Shown: positions 18,640 through 26,862, numbered from the stretch's first letter. The stretch is 64,000 bases of DNA from Candidatus Bathyarchaeota archaeon (GCA_029882535.1 JAOUKM010000003.1:1-64000), one strand, 5' to 3'. Notes: generated by a model not told the origin, from the sequence alone. Numbers and translations are program-made.

Positions 18640-18717
18640 TTTCTACTTTCTAACATAGTCTAGGAAATATAAAACTCTAAGATTTTTCTTTAACTTAGAA
18701 ATTATAAAATATAAAAC
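18640..18717. repeat. AT-rich repeat R, copy 1
   Basis: Starts TTCTACTTTCTAACATAGTC and ends near CTTAGAAATTATAAAATATA. It aligns along its length with copies 2 (20796-20889) and 3 (24501-24596). It has outer inverted TTTCTAA...TTAGAAA words, so it could fold into a long hairpin, and TATA-like words on both strands. It lies between the UDG-like gene and the methyltransferase at 18740. Confidence 0.8.
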
Positions 18718-18739
18718 CAGTTGTAGAGTAGAGAGTGGC

Positions 18740-19279
18740 ATGAAATCTAGCAGATTAGGATATGGGTCACATTCTTTTCTTAACGAGTACATCAGTAGGA
18801 ATGAATGTAAGAAGATCATGGAGATTGGAGTTGCAGATGGTGAGAATGCCATGACAATGGTTAAGGTCGCTACTCGAAACTGTTCGCCTGAAGAAGTGGA
18901 GTATTACGGGTTCGATCTTTATGAAAGCAACAGAATGGAGCAAGTTAGGCAGAAATTAAAGGAGACACGGTGTAAGTTCAAGCTTTTCAAAGGGGACTCT
19001 GTTGAAACTCTTACTAGAGTGTTGAAAACCTTGCCTAAAATGGATTTGATCTTCATTGATGGAGGTCATTCTTATGAAACAGTGAAGAGTGATTGGGAAA
19101 ATTCAAGATCTCTTATACACGATGAAACGGCAGTCTTCTTTCACAACTATGATTTCTCAGGCGTCAAAAAGATAGTCGATAACATTTCCCGAGAAGAATA
19201 TCAAGTGAAGACAATCCATCCTTCAGCGGATTGTGATATGGCCTTCGTTAAGAAGAAAGTCCATAGAGAAGCAAGCTAA
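18740..19279 (+). CDS. class I SAM-dependent methyltransferase-like protein
   Basis: A 179-residue Rossmann-fold protein of the Methyltransf_24 or cephalosporin-hydroxylase-like type. Motif I is IMEIGVADGENAM, an acidic residue follows in YYGFDLYES, and the fourth motif is MDLIFIDGGHSYETVKSDWE, where IDGGH(S/T) is typical of this group. AT-rich repeat R just upstream provides TATA-like words, giving a short leader. The substrate is unknown; such genes often modify sugars or small molecules. It is followed by another methyltransferase 121 bases downstream. Confidence 0.78.
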   Translation: MKSSRLGYGSHSFLNEYISRNECKKIMEIGVADGENAMTMVKVATRNCSPEEVEYYGFDLYESNRMEQVRQKLKETRCKFKLFKGDSVETLTRVLKTLPKMDLIFIDGGHSYETVKSDWENSRSLIHDETAVFFHNYDFSGVKKIVDNISREEYQVKTIHPSADCDMAFVKKKVHREAS

Positions 19280-19400
19280 GAAAGAGGCAAGCATTAACCT
19301 TACGAAATGCTACACTAGACCTTTTCTTTCGATTTTTTCTTGCGCGCTCGCAATAACGTATATTCATAGGAGACAGTAATCTAGTGATCGGTAGAAAACT

Positions 19401-20201
19401 ATGTCAGTAAGAGAAAAGGAGATGGCTGAACTCCTCGCAAAAACCCATCGGGAGGAGAGACTTTCAGCTGTAACAGCTTATATTAATCCTGATGTTTCTG
19501 CGATTTTGGACTTAGGTTGTGGAATTGGTGCTTTGACAACTCGATTAGCTGAGAGGTTTCCTTCTGCGCTGATAATTGGTGTTGATCGGTCAAAGTATCT
19601 TATTAGTAGGTTGCAAAAAAAGGAGAATGTTTTGACAATATTGGGAGATATACCAGCTGTACCTTTTAAGAACCGTTCTTTTGATCTTGTAGTAGCTGTC
19701 CAAGTTCTTCATGAGATATTCCATTTTAAAGGAGTTCATGCACTCACTAGGACGTTTCAGAGGATTTTTGATTTATTGAAGAAGGACGGTGAGCTAATTA
19801 TCTTGGACCATTTCAATCCAGGTGATGTCTCAATCTCCTTTAAACTCTCTGAAGAACTGAGAAAGAAATTACGTGAATTCCAATCGAAGTTTAAGCCACG
19901 TAAGATAAATTATCATGATCTAGGTAAAGGTTGGGTCAGAAGCAGTATGCGTGATTTCTATGATTTTATCACTAAAATCTGGGCTTTGAATTCTGGACTT
20001 GAAGAAGAGGAAATGAGTGAAACTCATACACCATTCACTCGTCAGGAACTTGTGGATTTTGTGCAAGAAGCTGGGTTTAAAGTAGTACATGTTACTAGCA
20101 TCACTGCTATAGACAGGAATTTAGAGCACTACGGCGTAACTGTTGAATGGACCTTGAACCTTCCAGACAGGCACATCATGTTGATAGCAAAGAAAAGTTG
20201 A
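19401..20201 (+). CDS. class I SAM-dependent methyltransferase
   Basis: A 266-residue methyltransferase. Motif I is ILDLGCGIGALTTRLAERF, motif II IIGVDRS, and motif IV FDLVVAVQVLHEI with a following LKKDGELIILDH. The C-terminal half has extra helices. The fold resembles UbiE/Methyltransf_11 proteins; the substrate is not clear. It runs on the same strand as the methyltransferase at 18740. Its stop is followed at once by purine repeat P copy 2. Confidence 0.85.
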   Translation: MSVREKEMAELLAKTHREERLSAVTAYINPDVSAILDLGCGIGALTTRLAERFPSALIIGVDRSKYLISRLQKKENVLTILGDIPAVPFKNRSFDLVVAVQVLHEIFHFKGVHALTRTFQRIFDLLKKDGELIILDHFNPGDVSISFKLSEELRKKLREFQSKFKPRKINYHDLGKGWVRSSMRDFYDFITKIWALNSGLEEEEMSETHTPFTRQELVDFVQEAGFKVVHVTSITAIDRNLEHYGVTVEWTLNLPDRHIMLIAKKS

Positions 20202-20206
20202 ATTGT

Positions 20207-20233
20207 AGAGGAGAGGCACAGAGGAGACAGAAG
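20207..20233. repeat. purine-rich repeat P, copy 2
   Basis: GAGGAGAGGCACAGAGGAGA then CAGAAG. It differs from copy 1 at one base over 26. It ends 7 bases from the stop of the GrpB-like gene at 20240. Confidence 0.8.
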
Positions 20234-20239
20234 TCTTAT

Positions 20240-20770
20240 TCACTGTGTTTCTGTTTCAGCTCTTGCTTTGGCAACTATGGATTCAATGAATGATGTTTTT
20301 GCTTCAGTGTAGCTTTCACGATCTGAACCATACTCTCTTGCCAGTCTTTTCTTCAATTTGTGATAGTCTTGAGCGACTTCTGGATGAGTTCGAAGATAGT
20401 CACGGAACAGTAAATGTCTTTTCCAAAAATTACTTGATAGTTCAACCATATGCAGGTGATAATGTTGTTCCTTTGGTGGTTTGCCCTTGTGGAAATATCG
20501 TCTTTCAGGTATTGATTCTTCGTATTCCGGAACATACTCGTAGCCAATACTTTCAAGAGGTCCAATACACTTGTGGACGTCTTCTAGATTTTTGATAGCA
20601 ACAGTAATGTCGATAATCGGTTTGGCACCTAAACCAATGACAGCAGTGCTTCCTATATGTTCGATTCCAACAACAAAGTGTCCTATGACATTAAGGATTA
20701 GACGCTTCTCATTATCAAACAATGTAAGCCATTGAGGATTATAGTCCACAATTTTGACTGGTCTTTTCAT
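20240..20770 (-). CDS. GrpB-family (UPF0157) nucleotidyltransferase-like protein
   Basis: A 176-residue protein of the GrpB family, related to the nucleotidyltransferase fold. It starts with the family signature PVKIVDYNPQWLTLFDNEK and continues with IEHIGSTAVIGLGAKPIIDI, where GS and the paired Asp-type residues mark the active region. Most family members read GSTAVPGL; here V-I-G-L. Some family members modify nucleotides or antibiotics, but the role here is unknown. It is bracketed by repeat P after the stop and repeat R 26 bases before the start, the second single-gene unit. Confidence 0.88.
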   Translation of the reverse strand: MKRPVKIVDYNPQWLTLFDNEKRLILNVIGHFVVGIEHIGSTAVIGLGAKPIIDITVAIKNLEDVHKCIGPLESIGYEYVPEYEESIPERRYFHKGKPPKEQHYHLHMVELSSNFWKRHLLFRDYLRTHPEVAQDYHKLKKRLAREYGSDRESYTEAKTSFIESIVAKARAETETQ

Positions 20771-20795
20771 TTCTCTAAACTCAACAGAAAAACGA

Positions 20796-20889
20796 CAATA
20801 AAAAGTTTCTAAGTTTATACTTTCTAACTAGTATAGAAAATATAAAATTCTAAGGTTTTTCCTTTAGTTAGAAATTATAAATTAGAAAA
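20796..20889. repeat. AT-rich repeat R, copy 2
   Basis: Opens with CAATAAAAAGTTTCTAAGTT and runs to TATAAATTAGAAAA. The first 33 bases match copy 3 with one difference. It contains inverted TTTCTAAC/GTTAGAAA words. It lies upstream of the GrpB-like gene. Confidence 0.82.
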
Positions 20890-21119
20890 TTAAAGTGTAA
20901 ATACACGTTTTGAACAGTCCTGTAGGTTACGTACACCGAGGAAATGAAGAACATGAGAGAAGATTGGGAACACGACAAACTGACTTTAAAACGAGCAACA
21001 TTTATTCTACAATAGTGAAATAATGTAGAATGAACCACTAAGATTAATTATTCAGTGGAGTTATGACAAACATTCCTGAAAAAGATAGCGCGCGGCCGCA
21101 CATCAAAAGGTAGTGAAAA

Positions 21120-23081
21120 ATGCGGAAACCACTTTGGGTACCTTCTGAAGAGCGTATAAAAGAGGCGAACATAACACGGTTCATAAATCTTGTCAACGGA
21201 AAATACAATCTTCAAATAGACTCTTATGATAAACTTCATAGATGGTCTATAGAAAACGTATCAGATTTCTGGGCAGCTATGTGGGAATTTGGGGGAATAA
21301 AAGCTTCCCAAAAATATGAGACCGTAGTGGATGATTTAGGCAAGTTCCCTGGTGCAAAATGGTTTGCTGGGGCAAGATTGAACTTTGCAGAGAATCTTCT
21401 GAGATGTAGAGACGCCCATCCCGCCTTTATATTTAAAGGAGAAACCAAAAAATCTTCCAGAATGACCTACACGGAACTGTACAATTCTGTAGCACGTTTA
21501 GCTAGATCATTACGCAAAATGGGTGTTGCCGTTGGAGATCGCGTGGCAGCCTATATGCCCAACCTTGTGGAAACCGCCAACGCTATGCTTGCAACTACAA
21601 GTATTGGCGCTATATGGTCTTCTTGTGGTACTGAACTGGGTCCAAAGGCAGTTCTTGATCGTTTTGGTCAAATTGAGCCTAAAGTTTTGTTCACTGTTGA
21701 TGGATACTACTACAAAGGGAAGACGTTTGGCGTTTTGTCAAGAGCTGAGGAAGTGGCAAAAGGAATATCTTCAGTAAAGAAAACTATTGTATTTCCTTAT
21801 GTTGAAGAAAAACCCCATATTGTTTCTATCCCTAACTCGGTGCTTTATGATGATTTTGTATTTCAAGAAGAACAGCGAGAGATTTCATTTGAAAAGCTGC
21901 CTTTTGATCATCCAGCATATATCATGTTTTCCTCAGGCACAACTGGTAAGCCAAAATGTATGGTTCAAGGAGCTGGGGGTATTCTCATCAATCATCTAAA
22001 AGAGCTGATACTTCATACTGATCTAAAACGTGATGACAGAATATTTTACATAGCAACTCCGAGTTGGATGATGTGGAATTGGCTACTGGGCTCTTTAGCT
22101 GTAGGCGCTACCCTAGTGTTGTACGATGGCAACCCCAATTACCCAGATTGGAGCACCATGTGGCGACTAGTTCAGGACGAAAAAATAACCATCTTTGGTT
22201 GCAGCGCAAGCTACATCAACTATCTCAAAAGTGTGGATGCTAAGCCAGCTAAGGATTTTGATTTGTCTTCGTTACGAGAAATTTCTCAGACTGGTTCTCC
22301 TCTTTCAGCCGAAGGATTCGAATATATTTACCGAAAAATTAAAGAAGATTTGCATTTCAACTCTATTTCGGGAGGCACAGATATCAATGGTTGTTTTGCT
22401 GCTGGAACCCCTATTCAACCTGTATATGCTGGTGAATTGCAGGGTCCGGCTTTGGGAATGAATGTGAAAGCATATGACGAGAAGGGTAATAGCGTGGTTG
22501 ATCAACAAGGAGAACTAGTCTGTGAAGCTCCCGCTCCCTCGATGCCTCTTTATTTCTGGAACGACCTAGATAGCAAGAGATATAGAGATGCTTACTTCAG
22601 CATTTATTCAAATGTTTGGCGGCATGGTGATTGGATACTGATTCACAGCGACACTGGTGGAATAACCTTCTTAGGGCGTTCTGATTTTACCTTGAAACCC
22701 TCTGGAGTGCGCATTGGTCCGTCGGAAATATATAATGTGGTGGAAAGATTTGAGGAAATTGCTGACAGCATGGTTGTAGGGCAAGATTTGAAGGGGGATC
22801 AACGCATTATTCTCTTTGTTAAACTGGCTTCAAGATTTCAATTAACAGACGAGTTAAAAAATAAGATTAGAAAAACGCTGCGCAAAGAGGCGTCTCCTAG
22901 ACACGTCCCAGCTCTAATCATCGAAACGCCAGATATTCCATACACTTTCAGCATGAAGAAGGTTGAGAGTGCGGTGTCGAATATAGTGAATGGGAGACCA
23001 GTTACAAATAGAGATGCTTTAGTTAATCCGGAATCGTTGGATTTTTACGAAAGAATTCTTTCCGAGCTTCAAAAAGGATAA
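21120..23081 (+). CDS. acetoacetyl-CoA synthetase (acetoacetate-CoA ligase)
   Basis: A 653-residue acyl-CoA synthetase that activates acetoacetate, or a related short keto acid, with ATP and CoA. The N-terminal ACAS-type segment (WVPSEERIKEANITRF, then DFWAAMWEF) is typical of acetoacetyl-CoA synthetases. The AMP-binding loop is IMFSSGTTGKPKCMVQG. The adenylate motifs and the C-terminal Lys domain (ETPDIPYTFSMKKVE) are present. AAGG stands about 10 bases before the ATG. It stands alone on the + strand. It links ketone-body or polyhydroxybutyrate-like carbon to acetyl-CoA metabolism; the exact acid is inferred from family. Confidence 0.92.
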   Translation: MRKPLWVPSEERIKEANITRFINLVNGKYNLQIDSYDKLHRWSIENVSDFWAAMWEFGGIKASQKYETVVDDLGKFPGAKWFAGARLNFAENLLRCRDAHPAFIFKGETKKSSRMTYTELYNSVARLARSLRKMGVAVGDRVAAYMPNLVETANAMLATTSIGAIWSSCGTELGPKAVLDRFGQIEPKVLFTVDGYYYKGKTFGVLSRAEEVAKGISSVKKTIVFPYVEEKPHIVSIPNSVLYDDFVFQEEQREISFEKLPFDHPAYIMFSSGTTGKPKCMVQGAGGILINHLKELILHTDLKRDDRIFYIATPSWMMWNWLLGSLAVGATLVLYDGNPNYPDWSTMWRLVQDEKITIFGCSASYINYLKSVDAKPAKDFDLSSLREISQTGSPLSAEGFEYIYRKIKEDLHFNSISGGTDINGCFAAGTPIQPVYAGELQGPALGMNVKAYDEKGNSVVDQQGELVCEAPAPSMPLYFWNDLDSKRYRDAYFSIYSNVWRHGDWILIHSDTGGITFLGRSDFTLKPSGVRIGPSEIYNVVERFEEIADSMVVGQDLKGDQRIILFVKLASRFQLTDELKNKIRKTLRKEASPRHVPALIIETPDIPYTFSMKKVESAVSNIVNGRPVTNRDALVNPESLDFYERILSELQKG

Positions 23082-23490
23082 CTCAAAGAACCCCTCGCGT
23101 GCAAGCTTGAGGCATTAAAATAAGGGTTGATTTCTCCACCAGAGAGCAAACGCGCGCCTACTTATTAGTAGTTGTGCGCACGAATCTTAGCTACCTATTT
23201 TCTTCTTAGGAGATCACCTTCATATATGCGCATGCATGCGCACACGCTCTTTCCAATACCAAGTTTTAATGATTTAGGTTTTCCCTTGCAACTTCTCCTT
23301 ATAGTCTTTCCATTGGGTTTTAACATAAGGTCCCAAACTTTTAATATCTGAAACTCCTACAAAATCTCTCAGAGCTGAGCTAACTGCCTTTGCATTCAAG
23401 AATTCCTTTCACGTCTTCTTTTGTTTGATTAGCGCGTATTATACCTTAGAGTTCAAGGATGACAGAAAAAAGGGAATTTAGCTTTTCGCT
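23082..23490. other. intergenic region with repeat remnant and palindrome
   Basis: No gene seen. It holds a degenerate copy of the TGGAGA(T)ATC element at 23120-23150 (minus orientation), a CGCGCGCC tract at 23151 and a perfect 16-base palindrome TGCGCATGCATGCGCA at 23227-23242. Confidence 0.6.
23120..23150 (-). repeat. TGGAGATATC element, degenerate copy
   Basis: On the minus strand it reads TGGAGAAATCAACCCTTATT, matching the core TGGAGATATCACCC with a changed tail. No tRNA-like end is recognisable. Confidence 0.4.
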
Positions 23491-23946
23491 TTATTCTATT
23501 CCCCATCGTTTCGTAATCTTGACCATAACGAAGATTACGAAAGCTACGATAATGAAGGTTATCAACGCTACTAAGAAGTGCCCCACTAGGAAGCTTTGGC
23601 TGGCAACTGGCAATTCGATAGTTGCTAAGTTATCTAGTCCAGGTATAGCAAGGCCTATTATTGGCATTATTAGGTCCGAAACGAGTGCTTGAACTAGGTT
23701 ACCTAGATAAATGCCTATAATGAAAGCAACGGCAAGACCCATAACCTTGTACTTCGATATGAAGTTCATGAACTCATTCCATAAGCCTTTCTTTGCTGGT
23801 GGAGACGGTGCCGGCGTCAACAGTTCACGTATCTTCTTGAGTTCCTGTAACATCTCATCTTCTTTTGGCAAATTTTTCCCCAGAAGACCACTTTTCGACG
23901 ATTTTTCATATAAGTTGTTCGGCTTATAACGTGTGCCATACATCAT
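23491..23946 (-). CDS. mscL: large-conductance mechanosensitive channel MscL
   Basis: A 151-residue pressure-release channel of the cell membrane. The first 45 residues are a charged extension. Then come the amphipathic start WNEFMNFISKYKVMGLAVAF, the first membrane helix (IIGIYLGNLVQALVSDLIMP), a short extracellular loop and the second helix (FLVGHFLVALITFIIVAFVI). The C-terminal bundle is short. The likely start may be an internal Met; the MscL part proper begins near residue 52. It is transcribed away from the HIT gene; repeat P copy 3 lies just upstream of its start. Confidence 0.9.
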   Translation of the reverse strand: MMYGTRYKPNNLYEKSSKSGLLGKNLPKEDEMLQELKKIRELLTPAPSPPAKKGLWNEFMNFISKYKVMGLAVAFIIGIYLGNLVQALVSDLIMPIIGLAIPGLDNLATIELPVASQSFLVGHFLVALITFIIVAFVIFVMVKITKRWGIE

Positions 23947-23982
23947 CCTAGTTTGCTCAGGCTATCACTATAGGAAGACTAT

Positions 23983-24024
23983 AGAGAACAGAGAGGCTGA
24001 GGAGAAGCAGAAGCGAGACAGAAG
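23983..24024. repeat. purine-rich repeat P, copy 3
   Basis: Contains GAGAACAGAGAGGCTGAGGA and ends GAGACAGAAG. The left 22 bases match copy 1 at 21 positions; the right part is more diverged. It lies between mscL and the HIT gene, 61 bases before the HIT start. Confidence 0.75.
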
Positions 24025-24085
24025 GGAGACTCTAAAATACAACTGTTTGAATATTGGCAAACTGATAATATTTGAGGTTTAAAAG

Positions 24086-24517
24086 ATGGATTATTGTGTT
24101 TTCTGTCGCATAGTGAAAGGTGTTGCACCTGCAAGCGTAGCCTATTCTGATGAAGACGTTGTGGCCTTTATGGATATTACACCCGTTAATCCAGGACACG
24201 TGTTGGTGATCCCGAAAGTTCATGCTGCACAACTATCTGAACTAAATCCAGAGATAGGGGCACATATGTTCAAAGCTGCAATGCATGTAGCAGAAGGTCT
24301 CAGGCGATCAGGAGTAAAATGTGAAGGAGTAAGCTTGTTCTTAGCTGACGGAGAAGCTGCATTCCAAGACATATTTCACGTTCATTTGCATGTGATTCCC
24401 AGATTCAAGGGAGATGGTTTTGGACTGAAATTAGGTCTTAATTACGGCTTTAAGCCAAAAAGAAAAGAATTAGATGAGATTGCTAACAAAATCAGGAAGG
24501 CAATAAAAAGTTTCTAA
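24086..24517 (+). CDS. HIT-family nucleotide hydrolase
   Basis: A 143-residue histidine-triad protein. N-terminal CVFC (C4, C7) is the zinc pair of the Hint/HIT branch. The core ends in FHVHLHVIPRF, the HxHxHxx active motif that cleaves nucleoside phosphoramidates or dinucleotides. The stretch PVNPGHVLVIPK is also typical. The last five codons and the stop lie inside the first bases of repeat R copy 3, so its C-terminus (AIKSF) is encoded by the repeat. With repeat P upstream it is the third repeat-bracketed single gene, here in the opposite orientation to the other two. Confidence 0.93.
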   Translation: MDYCVFCRIVKGVAPASVAYSDEDVVAFMDITPVNPGHVLVIPKVHAAQLSELNPEIGAHMFKAAMHVAEGLRRSGVKCEGVSLFLADGEAAFQDIFHVHLHVIPRFKGDGFGLKLGLNYGFKPKRKELDEIANKIRKAIKSF

Positions 24518-24596
24518 GTTTCTACTTTCTAACATGGTTAAAATCTTAGAATTTCTAAAGATCCTTCCTTTACTTAGAAAATAGATATTAGAAAAA
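24501..24596. repeat. AT-rich repeat R, copy 3
   Basis: Begins CAATAAAAAGTTTCTAAGTT and ends ATTAGAAAAAG. Its first 17 bases code the end of the HIT gene, stop codon at 24515-24517. It aligns with copies 1 and 2 and keeps the inverted TTTCTAA/TTAGAAA words. Confidence 0.8.
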
Positions 24597-24626
24597 GTGG
24601 GTACGCAATCAGTAGTATAACATGCG

Positions 24627-24911
24627 TTATGATTGAAGTTTTGGTGGTATCAGATATATGCGGAGTTGTCCTTTTGTAACCTTCAAATTTATTGTTTGGT
24701 CAACTTCACCTATTGCGGAAACAGCGAGTAGGTTTCGTATTCCGCCTTTTCTCACGCCTAAAACTAATTCAGCCGCATCTTTTGTCAATTCAACCTCAAG
24801 ATGAGTAATCTTCCATTGCTCAGAGTCGAATATGAACTCTTTCACTTTACCCACGTCCAAGTCTTCGCAAACAATTCTCTTTCCCAGTAATTCTCCACCT
24901 TTCATTTCCAT
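24627..24911 (-). CDS. PRC-barrel domain protein
   Basis: A 94-residue small beta-barrel. GELLGKRIVCEDLDVGKVKE, then FIFDSEQWKITHLEVEL, follow the PRC-barrel pattern, in which a conserved Gly-x-x-aliphatic loop begins the barrel and W/hydrophobic strands follow. Short stand-alone PRC proteins are common in archaea and are thought to bind RNA or protein partners. No operon partner is visible. It converges on the HIT gene with repeat R copy 3 between the two. Confidence 0.8.
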   Translation of the reverse strand: MEMKGGELLGKRIVCEDLDVGKVKEFIFDSEQWKITHLEVELTKDAAELVLGVRKGGIRNLLAVSAIGEVDQTINLKVTKGQLRIYLIPPKLQS

Positions 24912-25213
24912 GTTAATCGCAACCCAACTTTGTAGTCAAACTATAAAGAATTTTCTGGCTTGAACAGATAAGAATTCTGGATTTCAGATTCAATTTTATA
25001 CTGAACTATTATGCAAACACACTTTCACCTTACTCTCTATTTCTCTAGCAATACGTTGCCTCACAGTCATTAAATAGAAAATCCAATTAGTGCCATTGTG
25101 CTTGCGGTTCATCGCTCTCTTAGTGAAAGTGATTATAGAGCCCAAAGATATGGCCTTCCCTTCACAAATGCACGGCGTGAATCGCAAGCAAATCCATTCA
25201 AAGAGGTTTCAAC
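24912..25213. other. intergenic region, no supported gene
   Basis: A 63-codon open frame on the minus strand (24996-25187) has no ribosome-binding site and no recognisable family. I see nothing else. Confidence 0.4.
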
Positions 25214-25372
25214 ATGAATTCTAAAGCCGACACTATCCTCAAAGAATGTTCTCAATGTAGATAACAAGTAGTCATTAGTTGTGTGTGTCCATCTTGTAAA
25301 CTTCGAGTCTGCATGATTTGTGCGATAGAGAATGATTGGAAATGTCCGAAGCGCAAAATAGATTTGGTTTAA
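25214..25372 (+). pseudogene. zinc-ribbon protein remnant with in-frame stop
   Basis: From the ATG at 25214 the frame reads MNSKADTILKECSQCR, then TAA at 25262-25264. It continues in the same frame as QVVISCVCPSCKLRVCMICA then IENDWKCPKRKIDLV to a stop at 25370-25372. Four or more paired cysteines on both sides of the stop suggest a small zinc-ribbon gene broken by one nonsense change. It lies just before the tRNA-Gln fragment. Stop-codon read-through cannot be excluded. Confidence 0.5.
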
Positions 25373-25516
25373 TGGCTACCTATGTTCCGAAGCCTTACGT
25401 GTATAAATGCAAGTCTACCTCCTTCCAGCCTCTTTCTTCAACCTTGAGTACTCCCAAAAGTCAGCAACAGTATTGTCGATGTCATCTATAATGAAAGAAT
25501 TGCCTTGGCTGCTCTG

Positions 25517-25563
25517 GGTTCTGGACCCGCTGACGAGCGTTCGAATCTCTCCCGGGCTATCAT
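25517..25563 (+). repeat. tRNA-Gln 3'-half fragment (attachment-site relic)
   Basis: From the anticodon loop to the 3' end it matches the tRNA-Gln at 16282-16357: TTCTGGACCCGCTGACGAGC then GTTCGAATCTCTCCCGGGCT. There are only about four differences over some 45 bases. There is no 5' half, so it cannot be a tRNA. Such halves are left where a mobile element integrates into a tRNA gene. Confidence 0.85.
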
Positions 25564-25769
25564 CCCTGCCACACACATTTTTAAACAAATCTTAACTCTA
25601 AACCCAAACCTATTGTTAACAATGGACACTTTAGGGTGTCCATTTCTTAAGAAAGGTTAAAACTGCAATGCGTGCGCTAAATGCTTCGCAGTTATCCACA
25701 ATTACTATGCAAGGTTCCTCATCAAGGTAGATTTATAAGAAAGTAGAGTTGTGGGAATGTGGTGATTCT

Positions 25770-26087
25770 ATGGCAAGAAAGAGCAAAGTTAGGATTACGG
25801 TTTTAAAAAAGCTAGATACAAAAGAAATATTTGGTGACAACCCTCCATTGGGAAAGAATCGAAAGGCTTGTCCTGTATTTGAGGTAGGTCAAGAGTTTAT
25901 CGTCGGTGAAGATGGTGAGATGCCCAAAGGATTCTGTCATTGGGCTTGGAACGACATGTACAAGGTAGTAACTACATTGAAATACGACGGAAACTGGGAA
26001 CCGGGGACAAAGGAAAAAGGAGCCCCCACGGTGCACTGCTGCACCGATGGGTTAAGACCAGTCATATTCAAACTCGAGCGCATTTAG
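25770..26087 (+). CDS. TIGR04076-type small protein
   Basis: A protein of about 105 residues. The ATG at 25770 is chosen over the TTG at 25749 because it gives MARKSKVRITVLKK, matching the paralogue at 26914-27231. It has the features of the TIGR04076 group: N-terminal strand with basic residues, an internal Cys (KACPVFEVGQEFIV), a W-rich middle (FCHWAWNDMYKV) and the end CCTDGLRPVIFKLER. The function is not established. Conserved Cys suggest metal or redox chemistry. The paralogue lies beyond the LysE-type exporter. Confidence 0.75.
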   Translation: MARKSKVRITVLKKLDTKEIFGDNPPLGKNRKACPVFEVGQEFIVGEDGEMPKGFCHWAWNDMYKVVTTLKYDGNWEPGTKEKGAPTVHCCTDGLRPVIFKLERI

Positions 26088-26171
26088 CAAAATCCATAAA
26101 AAAGTATAAATATGCACGATGCGCGCGCAATCACCAAAGGTTATTATTCAAATTGACAATTCTACATCTTT

Positions 26172-26801
26172 ATGGAAATACTAGATTTCATGGTTACTGT
26201 TATTCTCGTAACTGCGTCCGGTGCTTTAGCCCCTGGCCCTCTATTTTTTGCCAACCTCACAGAAGGTTCCAAATTTGGAGCCAAAGGGGGCATTGTGTTC
26301 TCTGTGGCGCACACTTTGATTGAGTTCACCCTTGTTATGCTATTGGCATTTGGACTTTTGATCATTACGAGCGAGTTGGTCAAGATTGTAGTTGGAGTTA
26401 CTGGAGGTGTTGTGCTAGTTGCTTTCGGTGTAATGCAAATCTATGGTTCCCTCAAGCCTAAGTCGAAAAGCCTTCAAAGAATTGGTGAAACAAGTTTTCA
26501 ACACCTACTCGTTATTGGTCTGACTTTCACCGGTTTGAACCCTTTCTTTATCATTTGGTGGCTTACTGCTGGAGCCCAGCTTATTATTATTTCATTGGAG
26601 TTTGCGTCTCTTGCCGGCGTTTTGCTGATGTATATTTGCCATGTTTGGATGGACTATGTCTGGCTTATCTCAACTGCCCATCTTGCCAAGGGGGGGATGA
26701 AAGTCGTTGGGATCAAATGGTATAGAGTCTTAATAGTCTTGTTCGGCACAGTTCTAATATACTTTGGGCTCGTTTTTCTAGCCAGCTCGATTCAAATATG
26801 A
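26172..26801 (+). CDS. LysE/RhtB-family exporter
   Basis: A 209-residue inner-membrane exporter with about six hydrophobic segments. The start MEILDFMVTVILVTASGALA, followed by PGPLFFANLTEGSKFGAKGG, carries the PGP motif and the Gly-rich loop that mark the LysE/RhtB group. Members export amino acids or related small molecules. It lies between two TIGR04076-type genes on the same strand, which may mean a shared substrate or stress. Nothing in the sequence tells which amino acid. Confidence 0.88.
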   Translation: MEILDFMVTVILVTASGALAPGPLFFANLTEGSKFGAKGGIVFSVAHTLIEFTLVMLLAFGLLIITSELVKIVVGVTGGVVLVAFGVMQIYGSLKPKSKSLQRIGETSFQHLLVIGLTFTGLNPFFIIWWLTAGAQLIIISLEFASLAGVLLMYICHVWMDYVWLISTAHLAKGGMKVVGIKWYRVLIVLFGTVLIYFGLVFLASSIQI

Positions 26802-26809
26802 TGTGCACA

Positions 26810-26862
26810 TAAAAAAGGAGGTTGCGGTGATTTTCTCCACCTAGGAGAGGGTTCAAAGCTGT
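26810..26862 (-). repeat. TGGAGATATC element with tRNA-end remnant
   Basis: On the minus strand: a tRNA-like antisense T arm (TTTGAACCCTCTCC), then TGGAGAAAATCACCGCAACC and a T-run tail. Degenerate copy lying after the LysE-type gene. Confidence 0.55.

Noticed and set aside
17972-24024. Purine repeat P as a simple terminator of the minus-strand genes
   Set aside because: It fits the UDG-like and GrpB-like genes (a pyrimidine-rich 3' end), but copy 3 lies upstream of both mscL and the HIT gene, so it is not only a terminator.
24996-25187. 63-codon frame on the minus strand
   Set aside because: No ribosome-binding site, no family, biased residues.
16282-25563. A provirus between the tRNA-Gln copies
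   Set aside because: No integrase, capsid, terminase or replication gene is present; only the attachment relics and accessory genes.
25407-25595. 62-codon frame on the + strand
   Set aside because: Its second half is the tRNA-Gln fragment; the first half has no gene features.
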